From Prorocentrum cordatum (lineage: Eukaryota; Sar; Dinophyceae; Prorocentrales; Prorocentraceae): 64,000 nucleotides of DNA. The stretch is taken from assembly GCA_963575745.1 (NCBI GenBank), contig CAUYUJ010018574.1:41001-105000 (forward strand), written 5' to 3'. The translations under genes and the position numbers were made by a program. The notes beneath the pieces are model-generated. The model made no database searches, was not told where the DNA came from, and saw only the letters and a program-made list of their open reading frames with translations. Below are positions 11,085-21,429 of this stretch, in pieces. Position 1 is the first letter of the stretch. The number at the start of each line of letters is the position of its first letter.

Positions 11085-11552
11085 GAGCTATTTCGAGGTC
11101 TTCAGCTGGCTGACAATCCAGTCTCGTCAACTGCTCGGCGCGTGGAACTTCGCTTGGATGCGCGACGCGACCCCGACCATCACCGCGAGACCAGACCCAC
11201 GGCGTCCGTCCGAAGACGGGCCCCCTTGATGGACGCCTCATGGGGCAGCTGGGTCAGTGGTCAGCAAAATCAAAGCAAGCACACACAAGACGTCGGTAAA
11301 TCTGCCGTTCCTAGATGATGGCCCTCTTGAAGTCCCGCTTTTGAAGAGCCTCTTGTGATTTGACGGCCCCTCCTCCGCGGGAGCGCGCGATCTTGCCTTC
11401 GCCATTTCGTTCAACATTGCGAAGAGAATTCCAGCGCCGAGCCTACTGCTCGGACCAACCTCGGCCCAGTCAGCGTCGCATCGCACCAGGGGGCACGCGT
11501 TGACGAGCTAATCCAATGGTACCATAGCAAACAAAACGCTGCACCTCGCCTT
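11085..11552. other. Spacer inside the element, no supported coding
   Basis: Only short frames occur on both strands, none with a recognisable motif. The base composition matches the flanking gag-like segments, so this is probably a decayed part of the same polyprotein region. Confidence 0.4.
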
Positions 11553-12302
11553 CTAGGCACTCTTCTGGCGGGTTCCCCTGCAGGCGCCCCCCCCATGTTG
11601 GGGCGCCAGGTCAGTCACCCCTCCTTGGCGGGGCCCCTGGGGCCCTCGCATCAAGAGGGTGAGGGCGCATAATGCTGGTAGAGCGAGCGCCGCTGCAGCG
11701 CGCGCGCGAATGTCCGCGCGAATAACTGCGGACACGACCACGGCGTAGCAAACGTTGGTCTTCAGCTTCCACTCGTCGTCATCATCGTCCGAGCGGTTCG
11801 CGCGTTTCCAGACTTGACGGCCTGTCGATCGCCCCCGGCGGCTCGGGGGCCGCCTCGCGGCCACGAGGGTAAACTGATGTGTTTCGCTGTGTCCAAGCTC
11901 ACACTGAATGCGCTCTGACAGGTCGCCAGCATCTCGCGGGCTTCCCTGCGCAGGATCATCGTCATGTGCTGCCATGTTTGTCGGGCTGCCAATTACCTGG
12001 GGATAAAGCATCATCTGCATGTCCTCGTCTGTCGAAGGAACTGTGGCTTCTGAATCCGAAGGTGTCCCCGCCATATCTTGGTCTACTTCGGCGGGCACAT
12101 GGAAATCCTCGACACATTCAACGTGTTCAGTTTGCCCCGCGATGGGCATGCCCAGCCAGTCTGCCAGGTTGATCCCATTGTGGCCAGTGAATATATCCTC
12201 GAGGAGCTCGTCGGCGCAATTCTCGAGGGACATACTGACATTCAAATATCTGGCAGCCATGAAGTTAACAACTGTAACTGAGCTGTCGGCAGGGTCGGCC
12301 AC
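11553..12302 (-). pseudogene. Acidic gag-region segment of copia-like element
   Basis: A 249-residue frame: acidic N-terminal two thirds (DELLEDIFTGHNGINLADWL; SEATVPSTDEDMQMMLYP) followed by a basic Arg-rich part and a hydrophobic segment near RAAAALALPALCALTLL. The end carries two overlapping hairpins (11568-11581 and 11580-11593) coding Gly-Gly-Ala-Pro-Ala-Gly-Glu-Pro-Ala. No catalytic motif. Confidence 0.35.
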
Positions 12303-12311
12303 TGGCGTTTC

Positions 12312-13191
12312 TCAATCGACATACGGCATGTCCGAGTCGGTTTGGGCCCGATGCATCGACGGACCTCTGCCTCTCCCATGGCCCGGAGGGCGCGCGCGGC
12401 CCAAATGCTGCGTGCGATGGCAGATATCACAGTCCATCGCTTTGCCGTTCGCGTCTTTCGGGTTGCCCCGACGTCCCTTCCCCTTTCCTGAAGTGCGCCT
12501 GCGATTCCTGCCTGCGCCTAGGAATAGTTCTTCGTATTGCGGCCCAGTAAGGGATGACAGGAAAGCTAACAGACCTCTGCCATGCAGTCGCCGTAAGGTA
12601 CGTGGGCATGTCATAATAGTCTAGGGCGTTCGCTTCGTCGTCTGATGACGCGTCAGCGTCGGTCCAATAGTCGAAGTCGGACTCAGCGGGCTGCCCCGTT
12701 GAGCATACAAGGGTAGTGGCCTGCGCAGGAGCCGCCGTTGCCAGCGGCCCCCAATACCTGGCCCAGGAGTCTTGCGACCCCGCGGCCAAACCACCATTTT
12801 GAACTAATAGCGTGGTGGATTCCTTTGGTTGTGGATCGTCATTCCAGACGTTCGTAGCAGGTTGCCCTTCGTTGGCTTCAGCATGGAAGGTTTCGGTACG
12901 GTGGCCGTGGCTGAAGAGACCAACAATATTGCCAGGGGTTCGCTCAGCGATGTGAGCACATGACCTCATGCGTTCAAGCAGAGAATAAATTTGGTGCTGG
13001 TCCCTCGGCATGCGGTGGTTAAATGGCTGTTGAAATTGTTGTGCGCGCGCCGTCCCCACTCCTAAGGCTCGGAAAAGAATAACCGCTAGAATCCGGAAGT
13101 TGGGGATGTTAAAGCCTGCCGATTCGGCCTCATAGCGGGCTACATCGAAGCGCGCCAATGCCCAATGCCTGGTCGATCCGTTCTCCCGCAT
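12312..13191 (-). pseudogene. Gag region with decayed CCHC zinc knuckle
   Basis: Two overlapping frames (13191-12427 and 12614-12312). The upstream one is helical, then acidic and Ser/Thr-rich, ending in a basic tract (AIRRTIPRRRQESQAHFRKG). The downstream one reads GKGKGRRGNPKDANGKAMDC followed by DICHRTQHLGRAR: a Cys-x2-Cys-x4-His-x4 retroviral-type knuckle whose last Cys is Arg. Knuckles of this kind bind RNA in gag. The frame change near 12.5 kb and the lost ligand show decay. Confidence 0.55.
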
Positions 13192-13258
13192 GGACTCGAA
13201 AGTCGATGAGAGCTGTACCTGAGTTGAGTTGGCGTTTCTAAATTCTCAAACTTCGTCC

Positions 13259-13699
13259 TCAGGAGGAACATAATGTAGGTGACGCCATCAGTACGGCGGC
13301 CACGTATGTTGACGCCAAATTGATGACTGCTGGGGGGATTATCATGGATATGGTCCGTGCGAGGCCCCCCAGACCGCGCGGCGGTGCTTCAGCTTGTTGG
13401 GAGGGCGTCATAGTGCCTATGGTCACGTTGATCCAGGCATGTACCTCTCGAGCGAATTCGCGGAAAAGTACTTGACCGGCCGGGTCCCTGCGGGGACCGG
13501 TTGTTTTTGTGTCGTCTCCGCCACGCATGTGCCCCACAGCACACGCGATCGCAACCCATGCGAGACCAAAAATAGTAACACAAATCCAATGGCCCCGTAG
13601 GTCGTGGTCGGATGTGGTTGGCTGAGGTTTGTGGTGTTTTGTTGCAAGCCTGCGTGGGGGTGGAGGCGGCACAATGTCGTATCGCATGTTTCCGTGCAT
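13259..13699 (-). other. Unassigned frame with one possible membrane segment
   Basis: A 146-residue frame with PPPPPRRL near its start and a hydrophobic stretch GHWICVTIFGLAWVAIACAV, then a moderately hydrophobic C-terminus. A second frame (13803-13423) overlaps it. It may be the 5' end of the copia-like element or unrelated sequence. I do not recognise it. Confidence 0.25.
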
Positions 13700-13979
13700 G
13701 TCGAAGAAGTTTCAAATTGGAGTAGGTGGGTGGACTTCAGGAGTGTAGTAGCGCAGGAATGTAGGATTCGAGTAAGAGTCCTCTGCGAGAGCAGAGGTAG
13801 CACTGCAAGTGTCCTTGCGGTTGTGCGTAGTTCGGAGGTGAGGGGGTGAGATCGAAGTGGAAAGGAGACCCACCCAACCGGGACATCGGTTTCGGTTTTT
13901 TGTTTTTGCGTGCAGGCGTGCGGGCGAGGCGAAGCTGCGTGCGCGGGCGAGAAATAAGTCTCCTGTAGCTGAGGCGCGG

Positions 13980-14100
13980 CCGGACCAAAAGTCTCCCTTC
14001 CGGCAACCGGTGCCCCGCGGTGTCCCGCTGGAGTCCCGCCCGGGGGCCGGTGGCGCGCGGTGTCCCGCCGGTGTCCCGCCCGTGTCCCGTCGGTGTCCCG
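13980..14100. repeat. GGTGTCCCG-type minisatellite
   Basis: Imperfect 10-19-bp repeats of CGGTGTCCCG and variants (CGGTGCCCCG, CTGGAGTCCCG) directly precede the GAT triplet array, whose interruptions (GGTGTCCCGATGATG, GTGCCCCGATGATG) contain the same word. The triplet array may have expanded out of this minisatellite. Confidence 0.7.
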
Positions 14101-15000
14101 ATGATGATGATGAGGAGGAGGATGATGATGATGTTGATGATGATGATGATGATGTTGATGATGATGGTGATGATGATGGTAATGGTGCTGATGATGATGG
14201 TGCCCCTATGATGATGATGTTGACGATGCTGATGATGATGATGATGGTGACGGTGGTGATGATGATGATGGTGGTGCCCCGATGACGATGATGGTGTTGA
14301 TAATGATGATGCTGCTGATGATGTTGGTGCCCCGATGATGATGATGAAGATGATGATGAAGATGATGGTCCTGAAGATGTCGTTGATGATCATATGATTT
14401 GATGATGCTGATGAAGATCCTGATGATGGTGCCCCAATGATGATGATGAGGTTGATGATGATGCTGTTGATGACGATGCTTGTAATGATGGTGACCCGGT
14501 GATGATGATGATAATGATGGTGATGACGGTGCTGGTGATGAGGTGATGCCGATGATTTCGATGATGGTGGCCCAATGTTGGTGATGATGTTGCTGCCGTT
14601 GATTATGATGATGGTGTCCCAATGATGTTGATGATGATGAAGATGTTGACGATCATGATGGTGACGATCATGATGGTGTTCCGATGGTGATGATGTTGAC
14701 GATGATGGTGTTGATAATGATGTGGGTGGTGTCCCGATGATGATGATGTTGATGCTGTTGTTCATGACCATGGTGATGAGGTGATGATGATGGTGGTGTT
14801 CCGATGATGATGAAGATGGTGTCCCGATGATGTTGATGATGCTGATGATGGTGACGATGATGGTGCCCCGAATATGGTGATGATGGTGATGATGATGTTG
14901 ATGTTGATGCTGGTGATGAGGTGATGAGGATGTTGGTGTCCCAATGATAGTGATGATGATGTTGGTGACGCTGATGACGGTGATGTTGATGATGATGACG
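14101..15000 (+). repeat. Interrupted (GAT)n array with GGTGYCCC spacers
   Basis: About 900 bp of GAT triplets broken every 30-60 bp by GGTGTCCCGATG or GGTGCCCCGATG. On the minus strand a frame stays open through it (Ile/His/Ser-rich, from 15563 to 13737), but composition and lack of motifs point to a repeat artefact. Its N-terminal 130 residues before the repeat include one hydrophobic segment (LWWSALALLLTIHGTIWW). Confidence 0.9.
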
Positions 15001-15250
15001 ACGAAGTTGATTGCGATATGGATTGCGATATCGATAGTGCGACCGATAGTTACACCGAACGTGAGATCGATTGTGCGATCGATAGTGAGATCGATCGTGA
15101 GATCGACTGTGAGATCGATAGTCAGACCGATTGTGAGATCGATCGAATGAAATAGATCGAATGACATCGAATGTGAGATCGATCGAGTGAGATCGGTCGA
15201 GCGAGACCGATTGTGAAATCGATAATGAGATCGATAATGAGACCGATCGA
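15001..15250 (+). repeat. GATCGATAGTGA-type satellite, first locus
   Basis: Degenerate 10-14-bp units built on GAGATCGATAGT with variants GAGACCGATTGT and GATCGATCGTGA. The same word family recurs at 20940-21255. Rich in GATC and ATCGAT. Confidence 0.85.
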
Positions 15251-15682
15251 GTGAGACGTTGGTTCCTTCCCCCCCCCCGAACCTCCTTATCACCCGAAGG
15301 GTGGTCGTAGGTATGTACATTTCTCCGCGCAGACCCACTGCACCCTGATGCTCCACCATATCAGTAGTCCACCAGATAGTGCCGTGGATGGTGAGGAGTA
15401 AAGCAAGAGCTGACCACCATAGGCCAGCTCCGCTACCAAGTTTGAAGGGGGCCGGCAGGCCCGACCAGAAGCTACGCCTTAGGCGAAGCACGGCTCCTGC
15501 TTTGTTGTATCGTAGTAACGATAGTCCCAGTCGTAGGAGATCGTCGCGGGAGCGACGGGCCATCTCAAGCGAAGGATGTTTTCGGTCTCGATGGCGAATC
15601 GTACACCTCGCACTGAGGCGTAGTCAGATATAGGCGGCCGGCCGCTTGAGCACAAACGGCCGCGGACACACGCTCGTTGCCT

Positions 15683-17810
15683 CTCGCCTGTAGCCCAGCT
15701 CACTTTAGAGTCCAGGAGGCCCTCCAAGACGGTCCAAGACGGCCCTGAGTCGCCAAACGATCGCTCGAAGACGCCCCAGATGGCCTCAAGATGGCGCAAG
15801 AGACTTCCAAGGCGCCCCAAGAGGCCTCCAAGAGGTCCCCAAGAGGGCCCCCAAATGGCAACAATCATTGTTTTCCCATGCGTGTTTGAAGAATTTAGTT
15901 TGGCATTCTCGCCTTTTCGGGTTCCCGATGCTCCAAGACGGCCCAAGAGGCCCCCAAGACCACCACAAAACAGCCCAAAAGGCCTCCAAGAGGGCCCCAA
16001 GACGGCCTAAAAGCGCCCTAAGACGGCCCAAGAGGCGCGGAAGACGGCCCAAGAGGGCCCCAAGACGGCCCCAAAAGGACACCACGAGGGAACACGAACA
16101 GAAAATCCGAGCCTTCCGCCCCACGGGACCCCCAGGAGGCCCCAAGAGGCGCCCAAGAGGACCCAAGAGGCCCCCAAGAGGCGCCCAAGAGGCCCCCAAG
16201 AGGCCCGCCCCAACACGGCCCCCAAAAGGCCTCAAGACTGCTTCCAGGAGGCTCCCGAGAGGCTTCCCACGAGATCCCAACGAACATCCACTAAGCTTAT
16301 AACCCGCAATCCAGGCACGGTGGCGGGACTTGACGTAGGCAGCTGGATCCGCCGCCCTGTTGATTCATCACATGGGTGCCTGGCGTGCTGAATTTCTTAC
16401 GGTTTTGGTTTTGGTTCTTTTCCAAAAGAACTCTGCCAGTGGGCTCCGGCGCGTCCCGCCGGGGTCCCGGGAGGATGCCGAAGGGTCTCTGGTTGCAAAG
16501 GGTTTTTCCGTTCCAGACGGCTCCAAGATGGCCCAAGATGGCCTCCAGGATGCCTCCAAGACGGCCAAGATGCCCTCCGAGACGGCTAAGATGGCCCCGA
16601 GATCCCTCCAAGACGGTCCAAGAGGTACCCAAGACGGCCTAAGATAGCCTCAAGATGGCCCAAGACGGCCCAAGAGGCCCTCAAGAGGCCTCCAAGACGG
16701 CCCAAGAGGCCTCCAAGAGGTGCTCCAGGAGGCCCGAAGAGGCCAAAATCGTTGATTTCCGTCGGGTTTTTGAAAGACTTTGGCATTTGCGCCTTTTCGG
16801 CTTTCCGACAGCCCAAGACGGCCCAAGAGGCCCCCAAGATCACCCAAGAGGCCTCCAAGATGGCCCCATGACGGCCCAAGAGGCTCCCACGACGGCCACG
16901 GGCCCGAAGACAGCCCAAGAGGCCTCCAAGACGCCAACGATGGCCTCCAAGACGCCCAAGGTGGCCTCCAAGACGGCCCCGAAGCGCCCCAAGAGGGCCC
17001 CAAGTCGGCCCAGAAAGGCCCAAAAGACGGCTCCCGACAGCGTAAGACGTGCCAGGAACCCACCAAGATGGCCGAAGTTGGCTCGAAGCTGGCCCAAGAC
17101 GGCCCAAGAGGCCCCCAAGAGGGCCTCCAGGAAGGCCAGAAGAGGACAAAAACCTGAATGTTCCTAAAGTTTTTGATGGGTTTGGACACTTGCTTCTTTT
17201 CGGCCTTCCGACGGCCCGAGACGGCCCAAGAGCCCCCAAAGATCGCCGAAAGATCGCCCAAGAGGCCTCCAAAATGGCCCCAGAACGGCCCAAGAGGGCC
17301 CCAAGACGGCCCCAAGAGGCCCCCAAGACGGCACAGGAGGCCTTTAAGACGCCCAAGATGGCATCCAAGACGGCCCTGGAGCATTCCAAGAGGGCCCCAA
17401 GTCGGCCCGTAGAGGCCCCCCAAACGGCTTCCGACGGCGTCAGACGGACCAGGAGCCCACCAAGACGGCCGAACATGGCCTTAAGATGGCCCAAGACGGC
17501 CCAAGAGGCCTCCAAGAGGGCCCACAGGAAGACCCGAAAAGACCAAAATCATTGATTTCCCATTGGTTTTTGAAGGATTGTGGCATTTGCTTTTTGTTCG
17601 GCCTTCCGACGGCCCGAGACGGCCCAAGTGCCCCCAAAGATCGCCCAAGAGGCCCAAGACACGGCCCCAAGAGGCCCCCAAGACGGCCCAAGAGGTCTCC
17701 AAGACGCTCAAGAAGGCCTCCAAGACGGCCCAAGAGCCCTCCAAGACGTCATCCAAGAAGGCCCGAAAGGGTCAAACTGTCTTCCGGACGGCCAAGATGA
17801 CCTTCCAGAT
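15683..17810. repeat. CCAAGACGGCCCAAGAGG satellite with about 400-bp higher-order period
   Basis: Short units of 12-18 bp (CCAAGACGGCC, CAAGAGGCCTC) fill about 2.1 kb. Conserved A/T-richer blocks around CTTTTCGG-x2-TTCCGACGG end at about 15920, 16800, 17203 and 17601; the last three are 403 and 398 bp apart, giving a higher-order repeat. On the minus strand long frames of Leu-Gly-x-Leu-Leu-Gly-Arg-Leu-Gly stay open, and two blocks give similar basic peptides (QMPKSFKNPTEINDFGLFG and QMPQSFKNQWEINDFGLFG). I treat it as satellite, not genes. Confidence 0.85.
16290..16500. other. Unique-looking insertion in the satellite
   Basis: About 210 bp without the CAAGACGGCC unit, containing TTACGGTTTTGGTTTTGGTT and a GGCGCGTCCCGCCGG stretch. 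It falls where another 400-bp block would be expected and may be a diverged block or a small insertion. Confidence 0.4.
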
Positions 17811-18250
17811 GCCCACGTGTTCCCCGAAGGCTTTCCACACCGATTCGGGGAACACGTGGTCCGATAGCTTGGCAGGTCTGGCCTCAACGTTCGGCCGCAT
17901 AGGCGCTTCCAAAAAGGCAGGGGGGCGGCGGTGATTCGCCGTAGGCGTCTTCGATAATACTCAACGAGGGGCCACACAAGTGTGACAAAACACGTGAAAT
18001 ACGCCTTCCACGCCACACTTTGAGTCCTCTTGGAGTCTTCTTGCTATGCTCACCTCACTTGCAACAAGTCGGTCATGTATTGACCTGGGCTGTATTCAGA
18101 GAGCGTGCAATCGAGGAGGGGGAGGGGGAGAAGGGAAGGATGGGGTGGGGGAGAGGGGAAGGGGAAAGGGAGGAAATGGAGTCTGCGGAAGAGAAAAATG
18201 AAGCAAGAGGAAGGGGAGTGACAGGTGGAGCAAGGTCGACAGATTCCACT
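17811..18250. other. Spacer ending in a GGGGAGAAGG purine tract
   Basis: No supported coding. From about 18113 to 18190 the plus strand is almost pure purine (GGAGGGGGAGAAGGGAAGG), a possible triplex-forming tract. Confidence 0.5.
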
Positions 18251-19260
18251 GCCCATCTGTCTGCTGCTCCTCTTACTTCTCCTCCTCATCCTCATCATTT
18301 TCACCATTATCATAATCCTTCTCGTGCTCATCATCATTACCCATGCCGCCTGGCATAGCATCGACATTCGTCTCCTCACCTGTTGATGCCCCCCCACCAC
18401 CACCCCGCCGACTCCCCTACATACCTCGCCTGCTCCCCCGATCCCACCCAAGGAAGATCTGCCTGACGAGTCGCCATCTACCTGGCACCCCGCCACCAAG
18501 AATTCGCATCCGGACTGGAAACGCTACTCGTGTAATCCAATATTGTCGCGAAAACAATTGAGGACGCCTCGTGTGTTGCGATGGATGCTTGGGCTGCGCT
18601 CGTCCTGTGTACCACATCGTCCCCCCGAAGCCTCATGCACGCTCTGATCCTTCGCTTGGCACCCCCTCTGGGATCTAAATTCGGGTCGGGCGAAAGGGGG
18701 GGATAGCAAAGGGGGGGTTTGAGAATCAGCTCACGTAGCTGATTTTCCCGGCGCCTCCCGGCGCCGGAGGCGGCTATGTATCGAGGAATGGGCCCCTCGG
18801 TGGGGCTGAAACCAGCTGCATGCAGCAAATTTCGCACCCCCCCCTTACCCAATCCCCCCCTTATGTCCGGCCCGATGAATGCGTGCTGCTTTCCTCCGTG
18901 AGGAACTCGCCGTCACCGGTGACCATCGTGTCGAAGAACTGCCACCACACCTGCGAAGGGTGCCGACGTCGGCTCGAGGGCGGCCGGGGCCGGGCACGCG
19001 ATCCGATTGCCGATGGAGCGATGACGCATCCACCCTCCTCCTGCGCCTCCTCATCGGCCTCCTGGACCTCGTCACCCCCAGAACAATCACGATCCTTCTC
19101 GTCCTCCTGCTCCTCACTCGCAACCATATCAAAGCCACCTCCTTTCTCCTTGTCCTCCTCCTTACCACCCTCCTTTTCCTCGCAGTCCTCCTTACCATAA
19201 TCATCCTCGTGATCGTCATCATCATCACCACCCAGCCCTCTGACGCGGAATGACGACGCC
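18251..19260. other. Low-complexity pyrimidine-rich stretch without supported gene
   Basis: CTCCTC, ATCATC and CCTCCT runs dominate at both ends (18260-18340 and 19025-19240). Open frames on both strands are compositional (Ser/Pro/Leu or Arg/Met). The middle (18560-18860) has poly-G runs but nothing recognisable. Confidence 0.5.
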
Positions 19261-20640
19261 CGTTTGGTCTCGGCTTAGTTGAAGGCGTTGGATCGGGTAC
19301 CATTGGATAAGGAGAAGGAATTCATGGTCTGGATGCGGGCGGAACGTCAACTGAGGTTGGCCATGGATGCGTCCGCTGCCCTCATCAGACACGGAAACAT
19401 ACAAGGTCTGAACTTCCCGGGCATGTTCCTCAATGAACGGCCCCACCGTGACCTGGCAACTCGACCAAAAATTCATTTCTCCACACTCGCGGGAAAGATG
19501 TGTATCTTTTTCTGGTGACCCCCCGGCAAATCAACGCCTGGAAAATAAGGGCAACCCGGCATCGCTGCCAAATCCAACTTCGCGCACGCCCTTGCCCATC
19601 GGACTGTTGAAGGCCGCACGGAAATTGCCCGAGCAATTGTAGCAGCCTCTCTCCGACATCGGGGCATCGCCCCCTTAGCTGCACTTGCCTGCCGCGCCTC
19701 CTTCCTGACGGCCCGCTCTGTATCCACCGCGGCTTGTTCCGCAGCGTTCGGGGCATACATGGTCGCCCCCACTGACGGTACTCTCGCACCTGCAGTTGCC
19801 ATTGCCTCTGCCCCCCCCCCCCCCCCTATTGGAGCAGGTCCTGACAAGATAACCGCGACCACGCCCCGCCCAGGGCACTGCGGGCGTTTCCCTTTCCTTG
19901 TGCCTTCGTCAGCGGCGCAGACATCGTGTCAGTCAGCCAGCGCTTCGCCATCTTCAAAATTAACTTCGCCGTTCCACCAGTTTCCACCAGTCGTCGCAAC
20001 AGCCTTCGCCCCCCAGTGCGATTGTCAGTATTCGCTCTCGATGACGCGCCCAAAATCCATGGCATCGCTGTTCCTCGCGTTCGCCTCGGACCTTTCCTTC
20101 GTAACGCAGTAGTTGGATTTGGCATATATCTCTTTGATTTGCCCGCAGTTAGCGAACCTGACGTTTTGAAACAGTTCTGCTGTCAGTCTCCGAGCCAAAA
20201 ACGTTGCCCGCGTGAGTCACGATGCCTCGAAGCGCGGTGCCCTGAATAGCAAAGGCAACGACTGCGCAGGCCCACTCCCCTTTAGGGTTCTTATATCAGC
20301 ATCCCACTGCGCCAACTGAGCGTCCAGAAAGTCAACCATTTTTTGGTTTGTTGGAAATGCATCGCCAGGAGCATTTTGTGGGGTAGCGTAACTCTGGTGA
20401 CGGCGGAGCACAACTTGTATACACGTGGATGAGTCCTTCGCTGTCACGCAGTCCGTCTTCAGTTTGCCCATGGGTCCTGTGCCTTCCAGGTTGTCAGAGG
20501 ATGTACCACCTGCCCTCGCCTAGATGGTGCAGGTGCTTGGTAGCGAACTCGCTGTCACCCCGTGTCGATTTCGTATGTGAGTGTCTGGGCAGCCCTTACC
20601 ACATTAGGCTTGCATCGGCCTAAAATTCAACGATCGAGCC
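19261..20640 (-). other. Unassigned region with short minus-strand frames
   Basis: Minus frames at 19862-19473, 20125-19826 and 20471-20217 have ordinary amino-acid composition; the last reads QKMVDFLDAQLAQWDADIRT and looks helical. They could be fragments of a decayed gene or gag-like region, but none matches a family I know. A run of 13 C lies near 19812. Confidence 0.25.
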
Positions 20641-20769
20641 ATGGCGCACTCGTCTGGTTGATTGTGAGCCGCCGCCCAAAGTCTCTAATCTGAAATTGAA
20701 GTTGTTGCACTGCCGTTCTTCTTGCGTTCCAGCGCCAACCTGCGCGAGCGCATAACTGAGACCAGTCCG

Positions 20770-20935
20770 GGACCTGGAAACTGCCTTCTGGAACCCAAAT
20801 CCGGGAACCTGGGAAACTGGCCGCATACCGAAATCGGCCAAAACCAATCAGGAACCCCGGAACGGGAAATCGGAACCCAGAACGGGGAACCCGAGAACCA
20901 GGCCGCCTACCGGAATCGGCGGTTAACTTTCGCCA
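20770..20935. repeat. GGGAACC-rich block, left copy
   Basis: Repeats of GGGAACCTGG, GGAACCCAGAACGG and CCGCMTACCGRAATCGGC. A closely similar block sits at 21260-21400, so the two flank the GATC satellite between them. Confidence 0.75.
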
Positions 20936-20939
20936 AATC

Positions 20940-21255
20940 GTTCAATAGTGAGACCGATACTAGAATCGTTAGTGACTTCGGTAATGTTAGGGATATTGAG
21001 ATCGATTGTGAGATCGATAGTGAGATCGATAGTGGGATCGATAGTGAGGACATAGTGATAAGGTCGATCGTGAGACCGATAGTGAAGTCGATTCAGTGAG
21101 ATCGATACTGAGATCGATCAAGAGATCGCTCGTGCGGTCTATAGTGATATTGACTGTGAGATCGATCGTGAGATCGATCGTGAAATTGATTGTGAGATCG
21201 ATAATGGGATCGATTGAAAATTAGTAATGAGATCGATGGTGAGACCGATCTAGCA
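20940..21255 (+). repeat. GATCGATAGTGA-type satellite, second locus
   Basis: Same word family as 15001-15250 (GAGATCGATAGTGAGATCGAT and variants GAGACCGATAGT, GAGATCGATCGT). Rich in GATC and ATCGAT palindromes. Confidence 0.85.
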
Positions 21256-21259
21256 GCAG

Positions 21260-21400
21260 ATCGACCAGGAACCCGGATTTCCGGGAACCCCGCCGCCCAC
21301 CGTGATCGGCCGGAACCAGCAACCGGGAACCGGGGAATCTGGAACTGGGAACCTGGGAACCTGGCCGCCCACCGAAATCTGCCGGGAACGTCTGCCAAAT
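21260..21400. repeat. GGGAACC-rich block, right copy
   Basis: GGAACCCGG, GGGAACCGGGGAATCTGG and CCGCCCACCGAAATCTGCC repeat the words of the left block at 20770-20935. Confidence 0.75.
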
Positions 21401-21429
21401 CTGTCAACCCCCGCTTGGACCCTTTCAGT

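Larger units (their letters stand above)
1535..12870 (-). repeat. Dispersed 14-bp hairpin family coding AGxPA
   Basis: Plus-strand consensus GCRGG-NNNN-CCYGC: 5-bp inverted arms around a 4-nt loop, most often TTGC, TGCC or TTCC. Good copies: 1535-1548, 2659-2672, 2773-2786, 4751-4764, 5555-5568, 5825-5838, 5849-5862, 6928-6941, 7030-7043, 7561-7574, 8184-8197, 8508-8521, 10429-10442, 11005-11018, 11568-11581. Decayed copies: 3985-3998, 6169-6182, 6901-6914, 7534-7547, 8358-8371, 10022-10035, 10579-10592, 11580-11593, 12458-12471, 12686-12699, 12857-12870. On the minus strand nearly all good copies read Ala-Gly-(Gln/Ala/Glu/Gly/Asn)-Pro-Ala in the local coding frame. I found none outside the copia-like element. 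Confidence 0.8.
1..13200 (-). mobile_element. Degraded giant Ty1/copia-type retroelement (runs off left edge)
   Basis: Minus-strand coding fragments follow one another in the order gag zinc knuckle, possible Tpt1/KptA-like segment, RING-like finger, retropepsin, methyltransferase-like module, zinc finger, integrase, reverse transcriptase. Integrase before reverse transcriptase is the Ty1/copia order. Each module is broken by stops or frameshifts, so the copy is a pseudo-element. The 5' limit near 13.2 kb is where the last gag-like frame ends; no long terminal repeat was recognised, and the 3' half of reverse transcriptase and RNase H lie outside the window. Short GC-rich hairpins coding Ala-Gly-x-Pro-Ala occur throughout and nowhere else here. 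The family assignment is recognition of motifs and order, not a search. Confidence 0.75.

Noticed and set aside
2041-12870. CRISPR-like array from the regularly recurring GCAGGTTGCCCC words
   Set aside because: Spacing ranges from 10 bp to over 1 kb, the words are only 14 bp, and they lie in eukaryotic retroelement coding frames.
13737-15563. 608-codon minus-strand gene
   Set aside because: Most of it is translated GAT array and satellite; only the short ends have ordinary composition, with no motif.
16586-17515. 309-codon minus-strand gene of Leu-Gly repeats
   Set aside because: The frame follows the CAAGACGGCC satellite and other frames are also open; no start context or domain.
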